23,246 nt of DNA from Cladosporium sp. IMV 00045 (Eukaryota; Ascomycota; Dothideomycetes; Cladosporiales; Cladosporiaceae): contig MSJI02000749.1 of assembly GCA_001931905.2 (NCBI GenBank), positions 1 through 23,246 of the forward strand. Direction: 5' to 3'. Below, one piece after another: positions 15,800-23,246 of this stretch (within the stretch, counting starts at the first letter, position 1; every line of letters begins with the position of its first letter). The notes under the pieces were generated by a model. It was not told the origin of the DNA, did no database searches, and worked only from the letters and a program-made list of their open reading frames with translations. The translations under genes and the position numbers were made by a program.

Positions 15800-17726
15800 G
15801 TCTTGTGGCAGGGAAGGGTCACAAAGACTCTTGTTGTGGTGCACAAGGATTCTTGCTTGGAAAGGCGCACTCAGGCTCACTTGCACCCGTACACTTCCAA
15901 TCTTAGTCTCTTTCCTTTGGATGTTCTTGTGCTAGATATACTGCGGCTCTTTGTCTTTCCACGTCCCACGGCGGCTTGGATCTAGATCACGCCATAGCGC
16001 CACGTCAGACGGCGCTGCTATGCCAAGTTTATAGGCAGTAAGATCATATTCGTCTCAATTGTCGTAGACTCAGCACTTAAATGCTCGTCCCTGTGGCTAG
16101 AAATTCCCTAGTCGGCATGAAGACATCTTCCAGAGAGATGAGCAGGTAAGATTCGCGTGAGTGTAGTCGAATGCAGCCAGTTAACCTAAAGAACTGGGTT
16201 CCTATCTTGCCGGCCTTCTCCGGCGGCTGCTGGGATGAAATCGACGGAGGGAAGCGTATGCCATTTGCTGTCGTGCCTAATGATATGATGTGAGGAGGGC
16301 GGACTTTCAAAGCTGATGGGGATGGAAGATGAAGATACGAGGATTCCATTTTGCGTTAAGTGCTACCGTAAGCTTTGGCCTAGTGAGAGATGCCCGGCGT
16401 AGGACGGGAAATGATAAACGGAATGATGGTGAAGACGAAGGGAAGAACGGAGAAGGCCCACGAAAACTATTTGGCTCTGTTGTTCACACGGAAGTCCGAA
16501 CTCTCGTGGTGCGGACACGTCTTTCGTATCGTTCATCGCCTGGCGAGACCTCAAGCCGCCGTAGAGCACAGATAACGCTCTCCTCGTCGACGAAGTATCG
16601 GATCTGAGACTTGTAGATATGCCGGCTCGTATATGTGCGTGACTGTATGGCTTTGCACGTCCTTGATTCTGACGTTTGGTCGCCGTCAATTCTACGTCTA
16701 CGCATTCCCCTCAGCTGTTGGAGGATCTCGATCGATGTGGTCTCTAGAATTCTCCTAGTGGCGAAAATAGTATCTTGGTATCTCCACGTAAGTCAGGACG
16801 TTGTCATCGCTTCTTGCGTATGTGAATCGTCCTGCCATATGCCTGAATGAGGACATTATCCGGACCGTCATGTCCAAACAAAAGAAACAAATGTCGTCTC
16901 GACCGCCGCACCTTACAACATTATAGCAGGAGACTTGGTCGTATATTCTATCCTCAAAACGCCTGAGTAGGCATGACTCGTCGCGCCATAGTGGCCTAGA
17001 CACGGATTGTACGGGGTTCCTGTGGAAGTGCGCTTTGGGTCCCATATTGTTCCAGCAGCGTATGAAGATACTCGAGGCTGGCAGATGAGATGAAGTGGGC
17101 ATTGAAGAAGTGCTCTGACAATCACACCCTCTCGGTACCGACGATATAAGGCGAGAGGTGCCGGAAACGCAGGATGCTCGCCAGGAGAAGGGGTCACTGA
17201 ACTGTCACCACAGGAGTTGACAGGTTTGAGCCCAGTCTTGGGCCCCTTCCTCCCCATGGTAATCCACATGATATCGTAATCCACCTGGTAGCGGCGCTAT
17301 TGCTCCCGCGGATAATCAACATCAACAAGTCGAGTATGGGACATTCTTCAAGCAAACCGGGATCCGCCCTTCACGATATCTGGCGTGAACATCCTGAAGC
17401 GGCACACTCGGACTGGGCAATATCGGCACAGGCTGTTCTTGGGCAACCCTTTGCAATTTTAACCAGCTATGTTACAATGACAGCAGCTATCGCACGGTAA
17501 ATCTACCGCTTTGCGGAGTCGTCTTTTTCCCCAAGATTCAGCCGTGCCCCCTCAGTGCGGGCATTGGATCACAAGCTTTTAGGTCGATCATCTTCATTGA
17601 AACGTAGGAGCAGGTGATTGTCCCGGGTTGCGCACGGTACTTCTGTGCGACGCGTTCCACCTTGCGAATCTTCATCCGTGCTCTTTGGCAGCATCCAATG
17701 TGCCAGCAGCATGACTTCATCGCAGG
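15800..17726. other. Gene-poor stretch between the SDR gene and minisatellite 2
   Basis: About 1.9 kb. Several frames of 70-120 codons exist on both strands (for example minus 16755-17102 and minus 16913-17284), but they overlap each other, lack domains and look random. A 53-residue frame starting MGHSSSKPGS at 17336 is the only one with a plausible start (it could be myristoylated), yet it ends inside a degenerate repeat. From about 17490 the sequence resembles 19190-19380. Confidence 0.5.
17490..17690 (+). repeat. Degenerate dispersed repeat, copy A
   Basis: This copy aligns with 19190-19380 in the same orientation. The clearest part is 17608-17684, with shared blocks GCAGG.GATTG, GCACGGT, TTGCGAA and TTCATCCGTG. 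Identity is roughly 70% by eye. It lies immediately before minisatellite 2. Confidence 0.55.
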
Positions 17727-18020
17727 GCTGTCAGGTTTGCCAAGACCAGCTTCCTGCCATGGGCTCCACCGCTGCCATCTCCTCCCCTCCCCGCGGCGTC
17801 AAATTTGCCAAGACTACCTTCTCGCCGGCGGCCTCCGGTGCGTCGGCATCAAATTTGCCAAGGCTACCTTCTTGCCATCAGCACCGCCGCTACCAGCTCC
17901 CCTCCCTTGCGGCGGTGTCAAATTTGCTAAGAGCCACCTTCTCGCTGGCGGGATCAATCTTGCCAGCGGCGTCAAATTTGCCAAGAGCCTTTCTGCTGCC
18001 ACCGCGTCCAGCAGGGAGCG
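17727..18020 (+). repeat. Minisatellite 2, homologous to minisatellite 1
   Basis: Units are anchored on the same GGCGTCAAATTTGCCAAG core. Starts are at 17727, 17795, 17845, 17914 and 17968, giving lengths of 68, 50, 69 and 54 plus a last unit that decays after about 45 bp. The same unit classes and the same insert type (CCATCAGCACCGCCGC) as in minisatellite 1 show common origin. The orientation is the same. Related but decayed sequence continues to about 18140. Confidence 0.9.
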
Positions 18021-18140
18021 TGACCTTGACTAGCGAGCGTCAACGCCGCCAAGAGCAGCTTATTGACAGCAAATGTCACATCCTTTCGCCAGCATCTTCA
18101 AATCTGCCAACACTAGCGTCTTCCCAGCAGATGTCACTCC

Positions 18141-19189
18141 TCCCAACGAACACGCCTTGAATATCGCCCATCACTCGCTCGATGATTTATATCCATGCCT
18201 GCTGTCTCCGCTAGTGATGCTGCCACTGGCAGTAATCTATACAAGATCAATCATGATCTTGCGAATGGTCTATGTGCAGAAGTCTTGTCAGATGCGGTGG
18301 CCTCGTTACCTTTCTTGCTGTCAACCTTGGCGTCATCCTCGGGCTTCACGGAAGCGCTTCCGTACTGTAGCAGAGCTCAGATACAGCATGTGAACAAACA
18401 GGCTGCGCAGAAGAGCAGGAAGGTGTACAACAACAGAAGACATAAGATCAGGACCGCGCCGTCGGATGGCGTCGAAGGGAGAATGTTGTATATCGTCCAG
18501 TGACTCTGATTTAGTCCTTTTATCTTGTGCCGGCTGCCAGCGGGAGCGTTGTAGGCTCGCCTCCACTATGGGGCCCATCGTGGGATCCACTATGTGACCC
18601 ACTGTGGGCTCCCCCATCTATTGGTCGCACGCTGTCGCGAAGCCCTGTCGGTGTATGAGCTCGCGCCCGCACTTAGGGCTCGGAGGCTGGTGCCTGCCAC
18701 TTTGCTCCATCACAAAGATGCGAAGTGGCAGGGTGAGGCTGGAAGTAATTTATGCGCGTTTTTGCTACCAAAGCCTTGACCGGCTGTGGGATTTCAAACC
18801 ACCGTGTATGGTGTGAGCTGCGAAGGCTCAGATTGTCGCAACTTGTACCTGGTTGTTGACAAGCAAGCTGCTACAAGTCCGCCGCGACAACGTGGGTTGT
18901 ACATGATGAAATTGGGTGTGAAAGAGTTGATTAAGCTGTGTATCTACTGCTGGGGCCATCCACTGCTTTATACCTTCAGTGGGTCGGTGGCGGTCTGGAT
19001 GCTCTTGTCCGGCAATCTTCAACAGTACAATCTACGATGCCTGCATTTTAGCCTTAGAATCCTTCAGGCGGCATGCAGTACTTAATACCGGCCACATCGC
19101 ACTGAGTCTTTCTCGCCCACCTCTCTGCAATTTGCTCTGCGCATCCTTAGCATCGAGACCAGCTTACAGCGATTGGCTCGGCTGGTGCA
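18141..19189. other. Gene-poor stretch after minisatellite 2
   Basis: No recognised gene. A 102-codon frame (18195-18503, plus, starting MPAVSASDAATGSN) has a helical N-terminal half and a basic C-terminal half. It could be a small gene, but it has no homologue I know and no splice support. Two palindromic CCCAYNGTGGG motifs lie close together at about 18575 and 18598. Confidence 0.4.
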
Positions 19190-19380
19190 CGGTACTTTCA
19201 CAGAAAGGCGTCTCGATTGCTGAGAAAACGACCGTGCTGCTTTAGCTCAAGCACTAAACCACAAGCGCCTGAGTCGAACATCCTTGCTTGAACACAGCAG
19301 CAGGCGATTGGTTCAATTGTGCACGGTGGTTTTGCGCGAGGTCGTCCTCGTTGCGAACTTTCATCCGTGCCTCTGCCTGG
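19190..19380 (+). repeat. Degenerate dispersed repeat, copy B
   Basis: Partner of 17490-17690, best over 19295-19374. There is no frame in common between the copies, so the repeat is probably non-coding or a heavily mutated transposon piece. Confidence 0.55.
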
Positions 19381-20282
19381 GAAGCCTGGGAAGCTGAATC
19401 GCAGGGGTCCAATGCGCACCAGAATGTCAGCGCTTTCCGCTACACCGTCGTGTCGTAGCGGCCATACTCACTTCAAAAATACATGCTGTCTTGCCTAAGG
19501 TCTAGATAATTTAATCAAGGGAGACGGCAGGAGAACCGACAGCGCTGCGGCATCCTCCGGCACAGCTGGGACTTGTGTCTGATCAGAAACCGAGAAAATT
19601 CGGGAAAGGACGGAGACGCTTCGACTCCGCGAGGAAGATGATTTTGAAGAGGCTTGGCCGGTGGAGGAATGCGTCGACCACCAATTTCCTGCCGTACGCA
19701 GTGATTGCTGAGTCAGTTATCCATATAAGCATCCTTAAACGGCAAGCGTCCAGTAAGTATGGGCTACGCGCAACGAGTGGTTTTCAACGAGGGAGCAGTT
19801 GAACCCAGCACCTCCGAGCTCTAACCTATTCAGCTCAGATGCTGGATTCTTCGAACCAATCGAAGGAAAGCAGGATCGGCGGGTCCAAGGTAGCCTACGG
19901 GACAAGAACTTGATCGAAAAGACGATGCATGCGAGAGCCAATGTTGAGTTGACAACGCCACCAGTACGACTGCTTGCCTCCGGTCGACACGGAGATTGAT
20001 ATATAGGTCTAGACACTGTTTGTCATGCATGGGATGCGGATCCGGAGCCCACTTCGCTATGCAGTTATTGGTCTTTGGTGGAGACTGCGACTCCCCTCCC
20101 GAGACCGTGAAAGATGCCAAACACGCGAGACTCAAGGGCTCAGGAGTCTGACATCCAAAGCCACGCCAATGCACATGTTCAGGAGCGCATAGTAAACATG
20201 TGCATCGATACTTAAGCCGGCTCTTCCTCGACGTGAAGCGACTGCACCTCTAACAGTCTTCCAAGTCCTCTACATCACTGGC
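19381..20282. other. Intergenic, upstream of the P450 gene
   Basis: About 900 bp with no supported gene. A basic frame at 19575-19802 has no ATG start. A second frame (minus 19830-20174) has no recognisable domain. The last 70 bp before the P450 start are CT-rich and contain GATACTTAAG (about 20207-20216), a weak core-promoter candidate. Confidence 0.45.
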
Positions 20283-20402
20283 ATGATGGTTTCCTCAAAA
20301 TTGTACGGCATATTGTGGCCCATCTCAACACTATGGCTAGTAGCCGCAACATTGCTCGTCCTTCTCGCCAGGAGGCGGCAAGATTGCCAAGCCGAACAAA
20401 AG

Positions 20403-20471
20403 GTACGTCTTATGCGTCCAGAACACTGCGTCCATAACACTGAGTTACCAGCAACGAGACTAATTCTATAG
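20403..20471 (+). other. P450 intron 1, 69 bp
   Basis: The donor is GTACGT, the branch-like sequence is GACTAATTC, and the acceptor is TATAG. The following CAG makes a tandem TAG-CAG acceptor, so use of the second site would remove one Gln codon. Confidence 0.85.
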
Positions 20472-20652
20472 CAGGAAGCCCGGATGCTCGAAGCCACGAG
20501 GGGCTGCGCACCTGCAAAACTATGGAAGGCAAAGTTCCCCCTCGGTTTAGATATGCTAGTACTGGCAATCGTGAACACCAGAAGGAGGAGCGTGTGTAAG
20601 TTCTTTTGCGAGATGTCAGAGGTTTCCGGCACTACACACGAACAGCGGCTCC

Positions 20653-20715
20653 GTGAGTGAAACAGTAACGCCTTTTCTATTTGCTTGGCTGGTCTGACCA
20701 AGTACCGATTTGAAG
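20653..20715 (+). other. P450 intron 2, 63 bp
   Basis: The donor is GTGAGT, the branch point is GTCTGAC and the acceptor is TTGAAG. The phase-1 join yields THEQRLLGARGFGTTDP, matching the conserved P450 N-terminal region, and removes an in-frame TGA. Confidence 0.8.
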
Positions 20716-20784
20716 TGGGAGCAAGGGGCTTCGGAACCACCGATCCTGCGAATGTTGAATCATTACTCTCGAAACAATTTTCAG

Positions 20785-20836
20785 GTGAGTGGAATACTGT
20801 ATCCGCGATGGAAAGTCGTCTGACTGCTCCTAGCAG
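20785..20836 (+). other. P450 intron 3, 52 bp
   Basis: The donor is GTGAGT and the branch region is GACTGCTC. The acceptor is again a tandem TAG-CAG, with the first site ending at 20833. The second site gives KQFSDFDIGLR, which fits the family best; the first adds an Ala. Confidence 0.85.
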
Positions 20837-21445
20837 ACTTCGACATAGGCCTCCGTAGTAAGCAATTCGCGCCATTGCTTGGTGATGGCATTTTCACCCA
20901 GTCAACGGCCGCTTGGAAGCACTCGCGCCAGATGATACGGCCGCCCTTCATGCTTAATCGGAAGCCATCTTTGACAACATCAGGAGCAACGTTGAAGATC
21001 TCATAGAGGAGATGCCCACGCACGGAACTGTTGATCTACAGCCACTTTTCTTCAGTCTTACTCTGAAGAGTGCCATATTTCTACTGTTTGGCGAAAAGGT
21101 ACCGTGGCGATGGTCGACCCAGGATAAGCACAATCACGCTGCGTTCGCAAATGATTTTGCCCTCGGGCAAGAGTATCTCTCTCACCGAAGCCGTCTAGGA
21201 GGTCTGTACTGGCTCCTGGATACGCCCAGATTCCGCAACACATGCGATACGGCGCGTGCATACATCGGAGGAATGGTGCAAGAGGTATTGGACCGTACAG
21301 AAGCTCCCACTCAAGATGATGTCCGCCGTTCGTTCATGGGCACTTCACTCCGGAGGACCAATGACAGAATCGCCATGCAGGACCAATGCATGAACATGCT
21401 GCTCGCTGCTAGAGACACGACCGCATGCTGCCTCAGCTGGACGAT

Positions 21446-21499
21446 GTAAGGGCCGCAAAGCCACACTAGTAACGTTAGCCATTTGACTGACACTCTCAG
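21446..21499 (+). other. P450 intron 4, 54 bp
   Basis: The donor is GTAAGG, the branch point is GACTGAC and the acceptor is CTCTCAG. The join lies just after the I-helix (LSWTM then RLLVLHP). Confidence 0.9.
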
Positions 21500-22301
21500 G
21501 CGCCTGCTGGTCCTCCACCCTCGGGTTCTCATGCGATTGAGAAATGAGATTTCTCAGGTGGCTGGCCTTGGACCTAAAGCCCAGCAGCCTTCAAGGGCGA
21601 ATCTGAAGCGGATGAAATACCTCGGATGCGTCATCAGAGAGTCACTGCGCCTTTACCCTCCAGTTCCTGTCAATGCTCGTGCGGCCGTGAAGACGACCAC
21701 GTTGCCAACAGGTGGAGGAACGGATGGGAAGGCGCCAGTCCTGGTTCGCAAAGGCGAAACCGTGTCCTACAGTCCGTATGTCATGCATCGTCGAAAAGAC
21801 ATCTACGGAGACGACGCGACAAAGTTCCGACCGGAAAGATGGGAGGACGGTGGACTTGATAACGTGGGATACGGCTATCTACCATTCAATGCAGGACCGA
21901 GAGCATGTTTGGGACAAGACTATGCAATCCTGGAGATCAGCTATACTATCGCAAGACTTATGCAGCACTTTCCTTCCATGGTTGCAGCGGACGATAGCCG
22001 AACACCAGAGATCGGGAATGAACGACAGATCTTGAGTCTGGTTCTGCTCTGCGAAGACGGATGTCGGGTGAAGCTTCGAGGAATGGGATAGCGGAAATGC
22101 AGCTGATGGTGCCATGTGCCCTCTGCTGCGAGACTAAATGTACGGGTATTCCCAACAGTCTTTCCATTCGAAAGGCAGCTGAAGGAAGCTCCAACTCATC
22201 CTGCGTCGCTCGATCTTCTCCAAGCAGAAGAAGAGGAGCTCAGCAGCCATCCTCTCTGTCATGGGGAGTGTGTGAATCCTACAGAATGACCGTTCGGGAA
22301 G

Positions 22302-23246
22302 TCAGCAGTCGGGGCAAGCCAACCGCTCTAGCAGCATCTCAAGCACTGCCACGTGTCGTATATTATCCTCTTTGCAAATCGACCTTTCCGCCCACATGTC
22401 TTCGAGCTGATTGTTCCAGAAACTGTTTTCTTCGTATTGGGCATTCCCTAAATCGTGACAGTTCTCAAGCCAAGTGATGCTGCGAAGGAGGTCAAAGTCA
22501 AGCTGAGCCTGACTTCGCCTCGTCTCAGAGACAGGTTCATCGAAGGAAATACAGAGCGAACGCCGATCGGCAAGATTCCTCTTCGCTGGCTTGGGAATTT
22601 GGCCCGGCTTCAGAGCCATGTGCGAATCGGATAGGTCGAACGCTACGCCTTTGCGTTTGTACTCATCGACTTCGAGCTGCACATCCTCCCATGTTGAGTC
22701 ATCCTCGTAGTCCCCTGTGCTCCAAACGAACGAACGACCAGACGTTGTTGGTTGCGCGTACATACACGCGGCACCAAAGCCGGCGATCAAACACTGCGAC
22801 ATGGATGCATGCTCCGTCAACAGGTCCTGGACACTGCTCTCCTGCCTTGGGTATTCGGAGTGTGCTATCAGTTGCACGTGGTGCGTCCGTCCCCGCCGCT
22901 TTGTGATTCCATGTATGGCTTGCCCAGACGAAGGACAATACTGGTACCTGTCCATGTCGGACAAGCTGTCTTCGTCCCCACCCGTCCGCCTACCGTCATA
23001 AACAGGCAGCTTCCACTCTACGCCGACTGACGAGAGATAGACCGCGAACTTCAACCAATGGAGCACGTGAGGGTGTGTTCGGAACACCCAGTCTGACGTC
23101 GGCAAGCACACCGACGGCCAGAAGAAGCCTACAGCATGAGCGCCTGACAGAATGACGTCGCAATCGTGCATAATGTCTAGGAGCTCTTTCGGGTTGGCTA
23201 CTAGCTCACCAAGCAGCGGTATTGGATTGCACCTGAGTCTGACGAG
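22302..23246 (-). CDS. Fungal hypothetical protein, C-terminal 314 codons (partial at window edge)
   Basis: The frame is open from the right edge of the window to a TGA at 22302-22304. The in-frame ATG at 23171 is internal: the 25 codons before it (ending NPKELLDI) are clearly part of the same protein, so the start lies outside. The segment LLDIMHDCDVILSG, then PTSDWVF, HWLKFAVYLSSVGVEW, HHVQLI, and later QCLIAGFGAACMYA resembles a family of fungal proteins of unknown role. In that family I recall SGSRALEYF...SDWDFY at this place, a pattern reminiscent of nucleotidyltransferase-fold GS..DxD sites. Here the second Asp is replaced by Val (SDWVF), which would abolish such a site if it exists. 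The C-terminus is helical (WLENCHDL, VAVLEMLLERL). No intron is seen. The function is unknown. Confidence 0.7.
   Translation of the reverse strand, partial: LVRLRCNPIPLLGELVANPKELLDIMHDCDVILSGAHAVGFFWPSVCLPTSDWVFRTHPHVLHWLKFAVYLSSVGVEWKLPVYDGRRTGGDEDSLSDMDRYQYCPSSGQAIHGITKRRGRTHHVQLIAHSEYPRQESSVQDLLTEHASMSQCLIAGFGAACMYAQPTTSGRSFVWSTGDYEDDSTWEDVQLEVDEYKRKGVAFDLSDSHMALKPGQIPKPAKRNLADRRSLCISFDEPVSETRRSQAQLDFDLLRSITWLENCHDLGNAQYEENSFWNNQLEDMWAERSICKEDNIRHVAVLEMLLERLACPDC

Larger units (their letters stand above)
20283..22091 (+). pseudogene. Cytochrome P450 (CYP52/CYP539-like), five exons, one frameshift
   Basis: This is a membrane-bound haem monooxygenase of the type that, in its relatives, hydroxylates alkanes and fatty acids at the ER. 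Exons are 20283-20402, 20472-20652, 20716-20784, 20837-21445 and 21500-22091, about 523 codons in total, the normal length. Exon 1 encodes a membrane anchor (residues 8-29). Present are the C-helix WKHSR, the I-helix motif ARDTT (21408-21422), ExxR (E at 21639, R at 21648), FRPERW, and the haem loop FNAGPRACLG with the Cys codon at 21906-21908. Between 20948 and 20961 the frame breaks: after RPPFMLN the matching [14 protein letters not shown] segment lies in the next frame. No intron fits, so one base (or a few codons plus one base) is missing. All active-site motifs remain, so the lesion is young or a sequence error. It converges with the next gene, with 210 bp between stops. Confidence 0.85.

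Noticed and set aside
16755..17284. Overlapping minus-strand frames of 115 and 123 codons, considered as a transposase remnant
   Set aside because: I could not find DDE-type or helix-turn-helix motifs, and several frames overlap with similar length, as expected by chance.
19575..19802. 75-codon basic frame
   Set aside because: It has no ATG start (it begins with GTG), no domain, and no joining exon that I can find.
14986..22091. SDR plus P450 as a secondary-metabolite gene cluster
   Set aside because: They are separated by about 4.5 kb of repeats and gene-free DNA. No synthase, transporter or regulator lies between them, and the P450 is frameshifted.

Overview
The window looks like an accessory, repeat-rich stretch of a filamentous ascomycete genome (Pezizomycotina, possibly a Dothideomycete; the class is a guess). 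The evidence is short spliceosomal introns of 46-69 bp with GT..AG ends and CTAAC/CTGAC-type branch points, a Ty1/Copia retrotransposon, a microsomal P450 of the fungal CYP52/CYP539 style, a fungal LicD/Mnn4-like protein, and several fungal-only hypothetical families. There are no operons or bacterial signals.

Layout. Positions 1-345 may be the 3' end of another LTR element (polypurine tract followed by TGTTG and a TATA box). Positions 346-5291 are a complete minus-strand Copia element with identical 111-bp LTRs, a tRNA-iMet-type primer site, a polypurine tract and an uninterrupted 1383-residue Gag-Pol. A small ankyrin-repeat remnant follows (5344-5703, minus). Next is a plus-strand cysteine-rich protein resembling DUF3716 (5833-6679), whose 5' part carries an old 58-bp tandem duplication. 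It converges with a large unrecognised minus-strand gene (6832-9781, about 965 residues, one intron, one apparent frameshift).

From 10346 to 11560 a short minus-strand coding fragment runs directly into a GC-rich minisatellite with 50-, 53- and 69-bp units. A second, homologous array lies at 17727-18020 in the same orientation. The two arrays flank about 6.2 kb that contains a divergent pair, a LicD-family protein (13689-14528, minus) and a short-chain dehydrogenase (14986-15799, plus, one intron), as well as gene-free DNA with hairpins and two telomere-like tracts. The right part holds a degenerate dispersed duplication (about 17490-17690 and 19190-19380), a P450 gene with five exons and one frameshift (20283-22091, plus), and the 3' part of a fungal hypothetical gene that leaves the window (22302-23246, minus).

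No shared pathway is evident. The SDR and P450 are oxidoreductases of the kind found in secondary or xenobiotic metabolism, but they are about 4.5 kb apart with repeats between them, so I do not call a cluster. The most unusual structures are the paired minisatellites, their continuity with a reading frame, and the large unknown gene. Recent transposition plus several broken genes suggest a region under weak constraint.
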